From positions 2,024,001-2,088,000 of the forward strand of contig NZ_CP092827.1 in the NCBI RefSeq assembly GCF_022533585.1: a DNA stretch of 64,000 nt. The letters are read 5' to 3'. This document shows positions 29,033 to 36,628 of this stretch, piece by piece. The translations under genes and the position numbers were made by a program. Numbering within the stretch: position 1 is the first letter of the stretch; every line of letters begins with the position of its first letter. Source of the stretch: Pseudomonas sp. LS.1a. Lineage in GTDB: Bacteria; Pseudomonadota; Gammaproteobacteria; Pseudomonadales; Pseudomonadaceae. The notes beneath the pieces are model-generated. The model saw nothing but the letters and a program-made list of their open reading frames with translations. It ran no database searches and was not told the origin of the DNA.

Positions 29033-29058
29033 GCTCCACATTCCAACCACAGTGGAGC
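29033..29058 (+). promoter_or_regulatory. Hairpin that would mask the ribosome binding site of the metallophore precursor
   Basis: GCTCCAC (29033-29039) is perfectly complementary to GTGGAGC (29052-29058), which contains the GGAG Shine-Dalgarno sequence six bases before ATG 29065. The loop is 12 nt. In the folded state the ribosome binding site would be closed. Confidence 0.5.
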
Positions 29059-29064
29059 AACACC

Positions 29065-29556
29065 ATGACTCAAGTACGAAACACCCTCGGCCTGCTCGGC
29101 GCTGCCCTGATCGGCAGCATGGCTTTGAGCAGCAGCGCCTTTGCCGTCGAGCCGTTGGCCCAGGGTTACCAGCTGGCTTCGGCCAAGGTGGCCGGCGAGG
29201 GCAAGTGTGGTGAAGGCAAATGTGGTGGCAGCGCCAAGGCCACCCAGGGCGAAGGCAAATGTGGTGAGGGCAAGTGCGGCGCCAGCGCCAAGGCCGGTGC
29301 CGAGGGCAAGTGTGGCGAGGGCAAGTGTGGTGATGCCTCGTTCGCCAAGACCGACAGCAACCACGACGGCAAGGTCTCGCGCGACGAGTTCCTGGTGGTG
29401 GCCAAGGATCGTGCCGGCGACTTCGACAAGATCGACCGCAACCATGATGGCTTCATCTCCGAGCAGGAAGCCGCGGATCACCTCAAGGCGATCTACCAGG
29501 CTAATGGCAAGGCCATGCCCGAAGGCTTGTTCAGCCACCTGACCGGCAAGCCCTGA
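29065..29556 (+). CDS. hvfA: HvfA/GigP-type RiPP metallophore precursor with six EGKCG motifs and two EF-hands
   Basis: The 163-residue product has a signal peptide ([20 protein letters not shown]). At residues 45-89 it has three doublets of the motif EGKCG (six in total), separated by Ala/Lys/Gly linkers. Two EF-hand-like calcium loops follow: [13 protein letters not shown] (97-109) and [13 protein letters not shown] (124-136). In characterised Hvf/bufferin systems the EGKCG cysteines are converted to oxazolone/thioamide (or related) copper ligands by a DUF692 enzyme with a DUF2063 partner; both are encoded immediately downstream. The product is expected to be exported unfolded and to bind copper (or gold) in the periplasm. 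ATG 29065 is fixed by GGAG and the signal peptide; the open frame begins 43 codons earlier without coding character. Confidence 0.88.
   Translation: MTQVRNTLGLLGAALIGSMALSSSAFAVEPLAQGYQLASAKVAGEGKCGEGKCGGSAKATQGEGKCGEGKCGASAKAGAEGKCGEGKCGDASFAKTDSNHDGKVSRDEFLVVAKDRAGDFDKIDRNHDGFISEQEAADHLKAIYQANGKAMPEGLFSHLTGKP
29197..29331 (+). repeat. Internal coding repeats for the EGKCG motifs
   Basis: Six 15-bp units, variants of GAGGGCAAGTGTGGT, occur as three adjacent doublets. Synonymous changes (AAG/AAA, TGT/TGC) show that the protein motif, not the DNA, is under selection. Confidence 0.9.
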
Positions 29557-29577
29557 CCTTCTGCCCCACGAACCGCG

Positions 29578-29610
29578 CAACGCCCCTCCTGCTGGTCAGG
29601 CGGGGCGTTG
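29578..29610 (+). terminator. Intra-operon attenuating hairpin between precursor and maturase genes
   Basis: CAACGCCCC (29578-29586) pairs with GGGGCGTTG (29602-29610), with an inner CCTG/CAGG stem. It lies 21 bp after the precursor stop and 22 bp before the hvfB start. It has no U tract, so partial termination or 3'-end stabilisation, favouring excess precursor over enzyme, is inferred. Confidence 0.5.
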
Positions 29611-29632
29611 TGCCTGTTGCGGAGACCTGCTC

Positions 29633-30481
29633 ATGCACCCCACATCTTTGTCTCCCGTCCCTTTACGGGTCGGGCTCGGCCTGCGCCGCGGGCTGTTGCC
29701 GGAACTGCTGGCCATGGAAACTGACGCCGTGGACTTTCTCGAATGCGCACCGGAAAACTGGATTGCCGTAGGTGGTGCCTACGGCAAGGGGCTGGCGCAG
29801 CTGGCCGAGCGTTTTGCCATTACCTGCCACGGGCTATCGTTGTCGCTGGGTGGCAGCGAGCCGCTGGACCGACATTTCCTTGGCCAGACCCGCCAGTTTC
29901 TCGATCGCCATCAGGTACGCCTGTACAGCGAGCACCTGAGCTACTGCAGCGATGACGGGCACCTGTACGACCTGATGCCAATTCCATTCACTGACGAAGC
30001 GGTGCGCCATGTGGCCGCGCGGATTCGCCAGGCCCAGGAATACCTGGAACGGCGCATTGCCGTGGAAAACATCAGCTACTACGCCGCGCCATACCAGGCG
30101 ATGAGCGAACTCGATTTCATCCGTGCGGTACTTGATGAGGCCGACTGCGACCTGCTGCTGGACGTCAACAACGTCTTCGTCAACGCCTGCAACCACGGCT
30201 ATGACGCCCGCGAATTCCTTGCAGGCTTGCCCCTGGCGCGGGTGACCGGCATGCACGTGGCCGGCCATTACGATGAAGCGCCGGACCTCAAGGTAGATAC
30301 CCACGGGGCTGCGGTAAAGGAAGATGTATGGGCGCTGTACGCGGTCGCCTGTGCGCGCTTCGGTGTGCAACCGACCGTGCTCGAGCGTGATTTCAACTAC
30401 CCGCCGCTAGCCGAACTGCTCGCCGAAACGGCGCGCATCAGCACTGTGCAGCGTGTTTCGGGAGGGCATGCAAATGAATGA
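29633..30481 (+). CDS. hvfB: DUF692 (MNIO) RiPP maturase, HvfB/BufB type
   Basis: MNIO enzymes are TIM-barrel multinuclear iron oxidases that modify cysteines of precursor peptides; the methanobactin enzyme MbnB is a relative. The 282-residue product starts with the family segment [16 protein letters not shown] and contains the expected iron-site motifs: [67 protein letters not shown] and [14 protein letters not shown] precedes ATG 29633. It overlaps hvfC by eight bases, so the two are made together. Its expected substrate is the EGKCG precursor encoded upstream. Confidence 0.92.
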   Translation: MHPTSLSPVPLRVGLGLRRGLLPELLAMETDAVDFLECAPENWIAVGGAYGKGLAQLAERFAITCHGLSLSLGGSEPLDRHFLGQTRQFLDRHQVRLYSEHLSYCSDDGHLYDLMPIPFTDEAVRHVAARIRQAQEYLERRIAVENISYYAAPYQAMSELDFIRAVLDEADCDLLLDVNNVFVNACNHGYDAREFLAGLPLARVTGMHVAGHYDEAPDLKVDTHGAAVKEDVWALYAVACARFGVQPTVLERDFNYPPLAELLAETARISTVQRVSGGHANE

Positions 30482-31172
30482 GACCTTGCGTGAGCAGCAG
30501 TACACCTTGGCCCGGCACCTGCGTGACCCGCAGCGCCATGCGCCGCCGCCTGGCATAGAGGCCCGGCGGCTGAAGATTTACCGCGAGCTGTTCTATGGTG
30601 CTATCGAAGGTTTGCTGGCCGGCAGTTTTCCGGTGATGCGCCAGGCGTTGGGCGAACAGCGCTGGCATGCGCGAGTGCGAGATTTCTATGCCAACTATCG
30701 CAGCCAGACACCGTTGTTCACCGAGATTGCCGAAGCGTTCGTCGAGTACCTGCAAGGCATCGAGCTGGATGCGTCCTGGCAGTTGGAGCTGGCGCACTAT
30801 GAGTGGGTCGAGGCGCAGTTGTATCTGAGCGATGCCGAGGACCCGGCCCATGACCCGGCAGGCGACCTGCTGGAAGGGGAGCCACTGTTGTCGTGCGTGG
30901 CACGGGTGTTGGCCTATCGCTGGCCGGTGGAGCGGATCGGGGCGGATTACCAGCCAGCGGTCGCACCAGAGACGCCGACCTTGTTGCTGGTTTATCGCGA
31001 TGCGGAGTTGAAAGTGCGCTTCGCGCGCCTGGCACCGCTGGCGTACCGGTTACTGGCCTTGGAACAGGGCAGTGGGCGGGTGCGGTTGGAGGCGTTGGGA
31101 GGTGGTATGGAAGAGGGGTTGGCGTTGCTGGAGGGGCTGCGCGAGCAGGGGGTTATCATCGGTACAGGTTGA
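30474..31172 (+). CDS. hvfC: DUF2063 RiPP maturation partner, HvfC/BufC type
   Basis: DUF2063 proteins bind the precursor peptide and form a complex with the MNIO enzyme. The 232-residue product begins [20 protein letters not shown]. The DNA-binding-like N-terminal domain has the family motifs [20 protein letters not shown] and [17 protein letters not shown]; the C-terminal half ([38 protein letters not shown]) matches the peptide-recognition part. ATG 30474 is used because GGGAGGG lies eight bases upstream; two earlier in-frame ATGs are too close to it or before it. Start and end of hvfB overlap. Confidence 0.9.
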   Translation: MNETLREQQYTLARHLRDPQRHAPPPGIEARRLKIYRELFYGAIEGLLAGSFPVMRQALGEQRWHARVRDFYANYRSQTPLFTEIAEAFVEYLQGIELDASWQLELAHYEWVEAQLYLSDAEDPAHDPAGDLLEGEPLLSCVARVLAYRWPVERIGADYQPAVAPETPTLLLVYRDAELKVRFARLAPLAYRLLALEQGSGRVRLEALGGGMEEGLALLEGLREQGVIIGTG

Positions 31173-31185
31173 ATCGTTGGTATGG

Positions 31186-31239
31186 GGGGCGCTTTGCGCC
31201 CCATCGCCGGCAAGCCGGCGATGGGCTGCAACGCAGCCC
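31186..31239. terminator. Cluster of three hairpins between convergent genes
   Basis: GGGGCGC-TTT-GCGCCCC (31186-31202), CCATCGCCGGC-AA-GCCGGCGATGG (31201-31224) and GGGCTGC-AAC-GCAGCCC (31223-31239) stand end to end between hvfC and the convergent DoxX gene. They probably end transcription from both sides. The middle one is a palindrome of another REP-like type. Confidence 0.6.
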
Positions 31240-31247
31240 CGGCGAAA

Positions 31248-31736
31248 TCACCTGCAGAACCGCCCCCTGAGCCAATGATCCAGGCTCAACCTCCCAGCCC
31301 CTTTCAGCAGCAGTGGCAGCAACGCCACCAGGTAGATCAGCGGCAACTTGAAGTTGCCAAAACCCTGGTCGGTAATCGCATACCCTTGGGCCAGCTCGGC
31401 CAGGCTCGACCAGTGCGCCGGCCAATGCACCGCGGCAATCGCCACCACGGTCAGCACCATCAGCCCCAACGAGGCCAGCCGGGTACCTAGCCCCAGCAAC
31501 AGCAGTAACGGCAGGATCAGCTCCGCCCACATCGACAGCTGCCAGTTCAGCTCTGCAGGCAGCAGGTTGAAGGGGAACGGGAAGTTCGCTTGCAGGTCGG
31601 CGAACCAGTTGCTGCCATTGAATTTCTCCCAGCCGGATTCGAAAAATTCCCAGGCCAGAAACAGCCGCAACGGCAGGTCGGCGCTCCAGGTACCGAAACG
31701 GTCGAAGGTGGTCAGGGTGCGGGTCAAGGTAGTCAT
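31248..31736 (-). CDS. DoxX-family membrane protein associated with the metallophore (HvfX/GigT-like)
   Basis: This 162-residue inner-membrane protein has four hydrophobic helices and the DoxX signature ([20 protein letters not shown] near residue 24, [20 protein letters not shown] in helix 2). DoxX proteins are recurrent in Hvf/Gig/bufferin clusters, and a short proline-rich periplasmic loop ([15 protein letters not shown]) follows helix 1. It is encoded opposite to hvfABC and shares its transcript with the ferric-reductase-like gene 14 bp upstream. A role in metallophore maturation or membrane redox chemistry is inferred from this context. Confidence 0.85.
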   Translation of the reverse strand: MTTLTRTLTTFDRFGTWSADLPLRLFLAWEFFESGWEKFNGSNWFADLQANFPFPFNLLPAELNWQLSMWAELILPLLLLLGLGTRLASLGLMVLTVVAIAAVHWPAHWSSLAELAQGYAITDQGFGNFKLPLIYLVALLPLLLKGAGRLSLDHWLRGRFCR

Positions 31737-31750
31737 GCTGGTTTCTCTCT

Positions 31751-32368
31751 TCAGGAAAGGGCACGGGCGTTACGGCGTTGCTGACGGGCCAGCTTGGCGG
31801 TGAGCTTGACGGCGATGGCGCTGAACATCAGGGCGAACGCCAGCGGGTACCAGCCGCCCATGGGGATGCGTTTGTAGAACGACAGGCAGAACACCGCGGC
31901 CAGTACCCACATGCCGGTGCTGTGCAGGGCCTGCCAGGCACGGCCACCCAACAGGCGCATCGGGGCCTTGAACGAGGTGATGGTCAGCAGCAGCAGGAAC
32001 AGGTAGCCGAGGGTACCGGGCAGGCTGGAGGTGAGCGTGCGGCCGGCCCAGAACAGCTCGGGGAATTGCTGGGCGTAGCGGTAGATCAGTACGCCATGCA
32101 CGGTGTGGGAAAAGGCGAATGCCAGCCCCAGATAGCGCCGTTCCTGGAGGAGGCGGCGGCTGCTTGTGCCAGGCAGCAGGGTCACCAGCGACGAAGCCAG
32201 GAAGGCCAGCAGGAATAGCGCGAAGGAGCTGCGCGCAGTGGCACGGATCGCGCTGCGCAGGCCGTCGGGATCAGGTTGGCTGGCCAGGACCATGGCGGTC
32301 ATCGCCAGGGTCAGGCCGGCGAGCGTGGCGAACAGCTTCCAGCCGGAGGGAAGGGTGAGGGGTTTCAT
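31751..32368 (-). CDS. Ferric-reductase-like transmembrane heme protein
   Basis: The 205-residue product has about six hydrophobic helices and matches the heme-binding ferric-reductase-like transmembrane domain (MsrQ/NOX-like core). Likely heme ligands are the histidines in [20 protein letters not shown] and [14 protein letters not shown]. It lacks the flavin and NADPH domains, so electrons must come from quinol or a partner. It is the first gene of the leftward pair with the DoxX protein. Its upstream gap carries GGTATC/TGTGTC and TGTATC-type repeats, suggesting control by the neighbouring two-component system. It could reduce copper or a thiol/thioamide intermediate; this is inference. Confidence 0.75.
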   Translation of the reverse strand: MKPLTLPSGWKLFATLAGLTLAMTAMVLASQPDPDGLRSAIRATARSSFALFLLAFLASSLVTLLPGTSSRRLLQERRYLGLAFAFSHTVHGVLIYRYAQQFPELFWAGRTLTSSLPGTLGYLFLLLLTITSFKAPMRLLGGRAWQALHSTGMWVLAAVFCLSFYKRIPMGGWYPLAFALMFSAIAVKLTAKLARQQRRNARALS

Positions 32369-32418
32369 CAGGGAGGCTCCCGGGGTGTGGTTGTGTGACC
32401 GGAAGTGTGTCGGGGAGG

Positions 32419-32467
32419 GGTATCTGCAGTGTGTCGGCGGTGGTGGGGTTGTGTATCGGATTGTAGA
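32419..32467 (+). promoter_or_regulatory. Direct-repeat operators upstream of the ferric-reductase-like/DoxX operon
   Basis: GGTATC-N5-TGTGTC (32419-32435) and TGTATC-N4-TGTAGA (32452-32467) lie 51-99 bp upstream of the start at 32368. An AGTGTGTCGG sequence also occurs twice (32404-32413, 32428-32437). The half-sites resemble those upstream of hvfA and of the response regulator gene. Confidence 0.4.
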
Positions 32468-32493
32468 AGTCGCTCAAGCGCCGCAGTCCCTGT

Positions 32494-32603
32494 AGGAGCG
32501 GCCTTGTGTCGCGATGGGCTGCGAAGCAGCCCCAGGTTTTCAGCTTCGGCGCATGAATTGCCGGGGCCGCTTTGCGGCCCGATCGCGACACAAGGCCGCT
32601 CCT
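32494..32603. repeat. Large inverted repeat of a second REP type
   Basis: AGGAGCGGCCTTGTGTCGCG followed by AT (32494-32515) recurs perfectly inverted at 32582-32603. Between the arms are GGGCTGC...GCAGCCC and GGGGCCGCTTTGCGGCCC hairpins. The unit differs from the GCGGGTAAACCCGC type found elsewhere here. It separates the histidine kinase 3' end from the metallophore operon promoter and may end transcription of the kinase gene. Confidence 0.75.
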
Positions 32604-32616
32604 GCCTGAGATTGCC

Positions 32617-33903
32617 TTACCTCAGCTCGATCTGCGCGCACAGCCCGCCGCTTGCGCGATTGCTCAGGGTCAGTCGGCCACCCATGGCCTGGATCAGCTG
32701 GTGGGCAATCGCCAACCCCAGCCCGGTGCCGCCGGTGCTGCGGTTGCGTGAGCCTTCCACGCGATAGAACGGCTTGAGCACTTCATCCAGTTCGTCACCA
32801 GGTATGCCTGGCCCGTTGTCGAGCACGCGGATCACGGTCATGTCACCCTCGCGGCCCACCTCCAGCTCGGCAGCACCGGCAAACTTGAGAGCGTTGTCCA
32901 CCAGGTTCACCAGCACCCGTCGCAGCGCATGGGGGCGAGTTTCCAGCAGGCTGCCGCTGCTGCCATGGCGCTCGACCCGGGCGCCACTGTCCTGGTAGTC
33001 GAACACCAGGCTGTCGAGGAAGGCATCGAGGTTCACCCGGCACGGTGCCTCGGTGCTGGTGTCCATGCTGCGGGCATAGGCCACGCCTTCGCGCACCAGG
33101 TGTTCCATCTCGCCCAGGTCGCTCCACAGCTTGTCCTTTTCAACCCCGTCGTCCATCACTTCGACGCGCAGTTTCATGCGCGTGATCGGCGTTTGCAGGT
33201 CGTGGGAAATGGCTGCCAGCAACTGCATGCGTTCCTTGAGGTAGGCAGCGATGCGCGCCTGCAGGGCGTTGAAGGCCACGGCGGCGTAGCGCACCTCGCG
33301 CGGGCCGCTTTCATCCAGCTGCACGCCAGGCTTGTCCGGGTCGAGGTTGTCCACCGCGTGGGCCAGGCGGGTCAGCGGGCCGATCGCCAGGCGTACCGCC
33401 AGCCAGGTGCACAGCAACAGCACGGCCAACTGGATCAGCAACACCACGGGCAGCCAACGTGCCACCGGAACCGGCGATGGGGTTACGTCGATGGTCAGCG
33501 GTGCGCCATCAGCGAGGGTCAGGTGTGCCTGGAAGTGCGCGTTCGGGCCGGGGATTTCCTGGAAGGAAAGGCGATAGTCGGCGCCAATGGCCTTGACGAT
33601 CGAGTCGGCAGCCATGGGCGGGTCGCTGCTGGGCATGGCTTCGCCCGCCAGGCCATGGTCCAGCCGGTAGCGGTAGGTACGCCGCTCCAGGCGTGGCAAC
33701 CAGGCGGCGCGCTCGGCCGCGGGCAGGCGGTCGAGGATGGCCACCGAGGTGGCCACGTCCTGCTCCAGGGTGCTGAGCATCATCGAGCGGCTGCTGATGT
33801 AGCGCTCGTAGGCCTGCAGGCCGAACGACAGGCCGTAGGCCAGCACCAGGCCGGTGAAGAAGATCAGTGCCAGGCGCGAGGCCAGGGTACGTGGCCACTT
33901 CAT
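32617..33903 (-). CDS. Sensor histidine kinase of a two-component system
   Basis: The 428-residue protein has TM helix 1 (about 10-28), a periplasmic sensor region of some 115 residues, TM helix 2 (VVLLIQLAVLLLCTWLAVRL), a HAMP domain, the phosphoacceptor His in LAAISHDLQTPITRMK, and the ATP-binding N box (LVNLVDNALKFA), G1 (DNGPGIPGDE) and G2 (STGGTGLGLAIA) boxes. It overlaps the response regulator gene by four bases. A copper- or redox-related signal is suggested by its place between the copper metallophore genes and a secreted DUF2790/thioredoxin pair, but the sensor domain has no obvious metal motif. Confidence 0.9.
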   Translation of the reverse strand: MKWPRTLASRLALIFFTGLVLAYGLSFGLQAYERYISSRSMMLSTLEQDVATSVAILDRLPAAERAAWLPRLERRTYRYRLDHGLAGEAMPSSDPPMAADSIVKAIGADYRLSFQEIPGPNAHFQAHLTLADGAPLTIDVTPSPVPVARWLPVVLLIQLAVLLLCTWLAVRLAIGPLTRLAHAVDNLDPDKPGVQLDESGPREVRYAAVAFNALQARIAAYLKERMQLLAAISHDLQTPITRMKLRVEVMDDGVEKDKLWSDLGEMEHLVREGVAYARSMDTSTEAPCRVNLDAFLDSLVFDYQDSGARVERHGSSGSLLETRPHALRRVLVNLVDNALKFAGAAELEVGREGDMTVIRVLDNGPGIPGDELDEVLKPFYRVEGSRNRSTGGTGLGLAIAHQLIQAMGGRLTLSNRASGGLCAQIELR

Positions 33904-34640
33904 GATGGCGACTCGAGCAGTTGCACCGGCAGCGAGAACACGTAGCCCTCGCTGCGCACGGTCTTGATGCAGCTGGGTTCGCGGGCGTCGTCTCCCAGGC
34001 GCTGGCGCAGGCGGCTGACCAGCAGGTCGATGGATCGGTCGAAGATGTCGGCTTCGCGGCCTTGGGTCAGGTTGAGCAACTGCTCACGGCTCAGCACCCG
34101 CTGCGGGTGGTCGAGAAACACCCGAAGCAGGCGATATTCGGCACCACTCAGGGCAACCAGGGTGCCTTCGCTGTCGAGCAGATGGCGCGCGGTGGTGTCC
34201 AGCCGCCACTGGCCGAAGCCGAGCAGGCGGCTGCTTTCGCTGATGGTCAGGTTGGGCGGCAGCATGCGCGTGCGGCGCAGCACGGCGTTGATGCGGGCCA
34301 GCAGTTCGCGAGCCGAGAACGGTTTGGTCAGGTAATCGTCGGCGCCCATTTCCAGGCCGATGATGCGGTCGGTTTCGTCGTTGCGCGCGGTCAGCATCAG
34401 CACCGGGGTGTTGCGGTGCTTGCCGGCGCGCAGCTCGCGGCACAACAGCAGGCCGTCGTCGCCGGGCATCATGATGTCCAGGACGATCAGGTCGACGCTG
34501 TTGGCTTCGAGAAAGGCGCGCATCTGCCGGCCGTCGGCGACGATGCTGGTGCGCAGGCCGTTCTTTTTCAGGTAGTTGCCGACCAGTTCGCGGATTTCGC
34601 GGTCGTCGTCGACGATCAGGATGTGATCGACGTGTTCCAT
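33900..34640 (-). CDS. OmpR-family response regulator
   Basis: This 246-residue regulator has a receiver domain with the acidic pocket VDDD near residue 10, phosphorylation site Asp53 in LIVLDIMMPG, and the conserved TARND and KPF motifs. A winged-helix OmpR/PhoB DNA-binding domain follows (LSGAEYRLLRVFLDHPQRVL, RSIDLLVSRLRQRLGDD, IKTVRSEGYVFSLP). It is the first gene of the regulator-kinase pair. Its own upstream gap contains a TGTATT-N4-TGTATC direct repeat, which suggests autoregulation, and similar repeats precede hvfA and the DoxX operon. Confidence 0.93.
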   Translation of the reverse strand: MEHVDHILIVDDDREIRELVGNYLKKNGLRTSIVADGRQMRAFLEANSVDLIVLDIMMPGDDGLLLCRELRAGKHRNTPVLMLTARNDETDRIIGLEMGADDYLTKPFSARELLARINAVLRRTRMLPPNLTISESSRLLGFGQWRLDTTARHLLDSEGTLVALSGAEYRLLRVFLDHPQRVLSREQLLNLTQGREADIFDRSIDLLVSRLRQRLGDDAREPSCIKTVRSEGYVFSLPVQLLESPS

Positions 34641-34710
34641 GCGCTGCGTTCCTGTGCAAGAGGGGATGGGCGCAGTGTACCGAGCGTGTTCGCCCTTGCC
34701 TGCGGGGTTT

Positions 34711-34788
34711 TGTATTGCAGTGTATCTGGCGTGCGGACAGACACAGGAGGAAGCACATCACCGCTTCGGGCGACACATACGGGATACC
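34711..34788. promoter_or_regulatory. Putative response-regulator sites between the two-component genes and the DUF2790 gene
   Basis: TGTATT-N4-TGTATC lies at 34711-34726 on the plus strand, and GGTATC-N5-TGTGTC at 34788-34772 on the minus strand. The latter has the same spacing and half-sites as 32419-32435. The 221-bp gap serves both the leftward regulator-kinase operon and the rightward DUF2790-thioredoxin operon. Confidence 0.45.
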
Positions 34789-34861
34789 TGGCTGGCGTGA
34801 AATGGCTCTCGACCGGGGAGCACACCTCCCCACCCCCAAAGCGTTACACAGGAGAGATGCC

Positions 34862-35137
34862 ATGAAACTCAATACCTTCGTCAGTGCCAGCCTGTTCGCC
34901 GTGCTCAGCTTCGGCGCCATTGCCGCCCAGGCCTCCACGATGCCGATGAACGATACCGGGGTCATGCAGTACCGCTACGGCGACCACCTGGATGTGAAGA
35001 AAGTGCTGTCGATACAGGATGACCAGAGTGATGCTTGCGGCCTGGTGAACACCCGCATGGACTACCTCGACTCCAAGGGCCAGCAGCAGAGCGTGCAGTA
35101 CCGTACCTACGCCACCGGCGGTTGCCATGAGAATTGA
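34862..35137 (+). CDS. Secreted DUF2790 protein
   Basis: The 91-residue product has a signal peptide (FVSASLFAVLSFGAIAAQAS) and the DUF2790 pattern MQYRYGDHLDVKKVLSIQDD, followed by Cys in DACGLVNTRMDYLDSKG, and a C-terminal GGCHEN. The two cysteines could form a disulfide. DUF2790 proteins are small periplasmic proteins of pseudomonads, often near metal-responsive two-component systems. AGGAG precedes ATG 34862. It overlaps the next gene by 11 bases and diverges from the two-component system, which likely controls it. Confidence 0.85.
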   Translation: MKLNTFVSASLFAVLSFGAIAAQASTMPMNDTGVMQYRYGDHLDVKKVLSIQDDQSDACGLVNTRMDYLDSKGQQQSVQYRTYATGGCHEN

Positions 35138-35663
35138 TCGCCGCTTGTTGTTGAAGGTTGGCGGCATTGCCCTGGCGCTGGCCGGCCTGGGCCTGGCTGG
35201 GCACCTGATGGCCCGCGACAGCTACGGTGCCATGCCGTCGCTGTCGGGAGCCAGCCAGTGGCTCAATTCGGCGCCGCTGGATGGCCCCGGGCTCAAGGGC
35301 AAGGTGGTGCTGGTGGACTTCTGGACCTGGGACTGCATCAACTGCCGGCGCAGCCTGCCCCATGTGAACGAATGGGCGCGGCGCTATGCCGACCAGGGCC
35401 TGGTGGTGGTCGGCGTGCACACCCCGGAGTACGACTACGAGCACGATGTGGGCACCTTGCGTGACAAGGTGGCCAGGCTGGGGATCGGTTACCCGGTGGC
35501 GGTGGATAACGACTACAAGGTGTGGAATGCCTGGGGCAACCAGTTCTGGCCGGCGCACTACTTTGTCGACCGCAAGGGGCAGGTGCGCCATGTGCACTTT
35601 GGCGAGGGGGATTATGGGGGGCAGGAGCAGGTTATACAGGCGTTGCTGGATGAGAAAGAGTGA
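35127..35663 (+). CDS. Membrane-anchored thioredoxin-like oxidoreductase (TlpA/DipZ type)
   Basis: This 178-residue protein has an uncleaved or cleaved N-terminal hydrophobic segment (LLLKVGGIALALAGLGLAGH) and a periplasmic thioredoxin domain. The redox motif is CINC, in VVLVDFWTWDCINCRRSLPH, a pattern typical of the redoxin domain found at the C-terminus of DipZ-like proteins. The cis-proline region is NQFWPAHYFVDRKG. It overlaps the DUF2790 gene, so the two form an operon divergent from the two-component system. It may reduce the DUF2790 cysteines or the copper-binding cysteines; this is inference from context. Confidence 0.85.
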   Translation: MRIDRRLLLKVGGIALALAGLGLAGHLMARDSYGAMPSLSGASQWLNSAPLDGPGLKGKVVLVDFWTWDCINCRRSLPHVNEWARRYADQGLVVVGVHTPEYDYEHDVGTLRDKVARLGIGYPVAVDNDYKVWNAWGNQFWPAHYFVDRKGQVRHVHFGEGDYGGQEQVIQALLDEKE

Positions 35664-35673
35664 GTGGTCTGTG

Positions 35674-35767
35674 CCGGCCTCTTCGCGGGTGAACCCGCTC
35701 CCACAGGTACTGCACCGCTTGCAGGCTGTGCGATCCCTGTGGGAGCGGGTTCACCCGCGAAGAAGCC
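35674..35767. repeat. REP pair between the thioredoxin-like gene and aroE
   Basis: CCGGCCTCTTCGCGGGTGAA then CCCGCTCCCACAGG (35674-35707), and the inverted copy at 35736-35767. It separates two convergent operons and may help end both. Confidence 0.85.
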
Positions 35768-35779
35768 AACAACGATCTG

Positions 35780-36628
35780 TCAGGTGAAACTGGCGAAATG
35801 CGCCTGCATCCGCGCCGCATCCGCCTGGCGCCCGCTGAACAGCTCGAACGCCTTCACCGCCTGGAACACGGCCATATTGCTGCCGTCCAGGGTGCGGCAG
35901 CCCAGTGCCCGGGCGGCGCGCAGCAGTTCGGTTTCCAGCGGGAAGTAGATGATCTCCGCCACCCACAACTGCGCATGCAGCAGCTCCACCGGCAGCGGCG
36001 TGCCCGGCAGCTTGGCCATGCCCACCGGCGTGGTGTTGACCAGCCCGTCCGCTTCGGCCAGGGCCGTGGCCAGGTCAGTGCCGACCACGGCGCGCCCGGC
36101 ACCGAAATGGGCATTCAGGTTGTCTACCAAGGCTTGCGCACGGGCCGCATCCACTTCGAACAGCACCAGCCGCTCGACCCCTTCACCCAGCAGGGCATGG
36201 GCTACGGCGGAACCGGCGCCACCGGCACCCATCTGCACCACCTGGCGCCGTGCCACGTCGGGCAGGCCACGGCGCATACCTTCGGCAAAGCCCAGGCAGT
36301 CGGTGTTGTGACCGACCCGCTTGCCGTCCTTGAGCACCACGGTGTTCACCGCGCCGATGCCGCGGGCTTCGTCCGACAGTTCGTCGAGCAACGGCAGGAT
36401 CGCCTGCTTGAACGGGTAGGTGATGTTGAGCCCGGTAAAACCGGTGTGTTGGGCGGCGTCGAGCAAGCCGGGCAGGGCGCTGTCGTCCAGGTGCAGCTGG
36501 TCGGCATCGATCAGCCGGTACAGGTAGCGCAGCGCCTGGGCATCACCTTCGTGTTCGTGCAGGGCTGGGGTGCGCGACAGCTGGATGCCGCGGCCGATCA
36601 GGCCGGCGAGGATGGCTTGCTGGCTCAT
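35780..36628 (-). CDS. aroE: Shikimate dehydrogenase family protein
   Basis: Shikimate dehydrogenases reduce 3-dehydroshikimate with NADPH (or oxidise shikimate/quinate with NAD in catabolic paralogues). The 282-residue product has the substrate site SRTPALHEHEG, catalytic Lys in LNITYPFKQA, Asp in VGHNTDCLGF, and the nucleotide-binding QMGAGGAGSAVAHALL. The SRTP version of the substrate motif, together with the tight pairing with aroQ (ATGA overlap), resembles catabolic or secondary paralogues rather than the biosynthetic aroE. Cofactor preference cannot be decided by eye; the residues after the glycine loop (FEVDAARA) contain an acidic residue, which would favour NAD. Confidence 0.88.
   Translation of the reverse strand: MSQQAILAGLIGRGIQLSRTPALHEHEGDAQALRYLYRLIDADQLHLDDSALPGLLDAAQHTGFTGLNITYPFKQAILPLLDELSDEARGIGAVNTVVLKDGKRVGHNTDCLGFAEGMRRGLPDVARRQVVQMGAGGAGSAVAHALLGEGVERLVLFEVDAARAQALVDNLNAHFGAGRAVVGTDLATALAEADGLVNTTPVGMAKLPGTPLPVELLHAQLWVAEIIYFPLETELLRAARALGCRTLDGSNMAVFQAVKAFELFSGRQADAARMQAHFASFT

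Noticed and set aside
29197..29331. Possible CRISPR or tandem DNA repeat
   Set aside because: Units are in-frame codons of EGKCG with synonymous changes and no spacers.
29166..29456. Minus-strand frame with repeated LPSPHLPS motif
   Set aside because: It is the reverse reading of the EGKCG coding repeats in the metallophore precursor.
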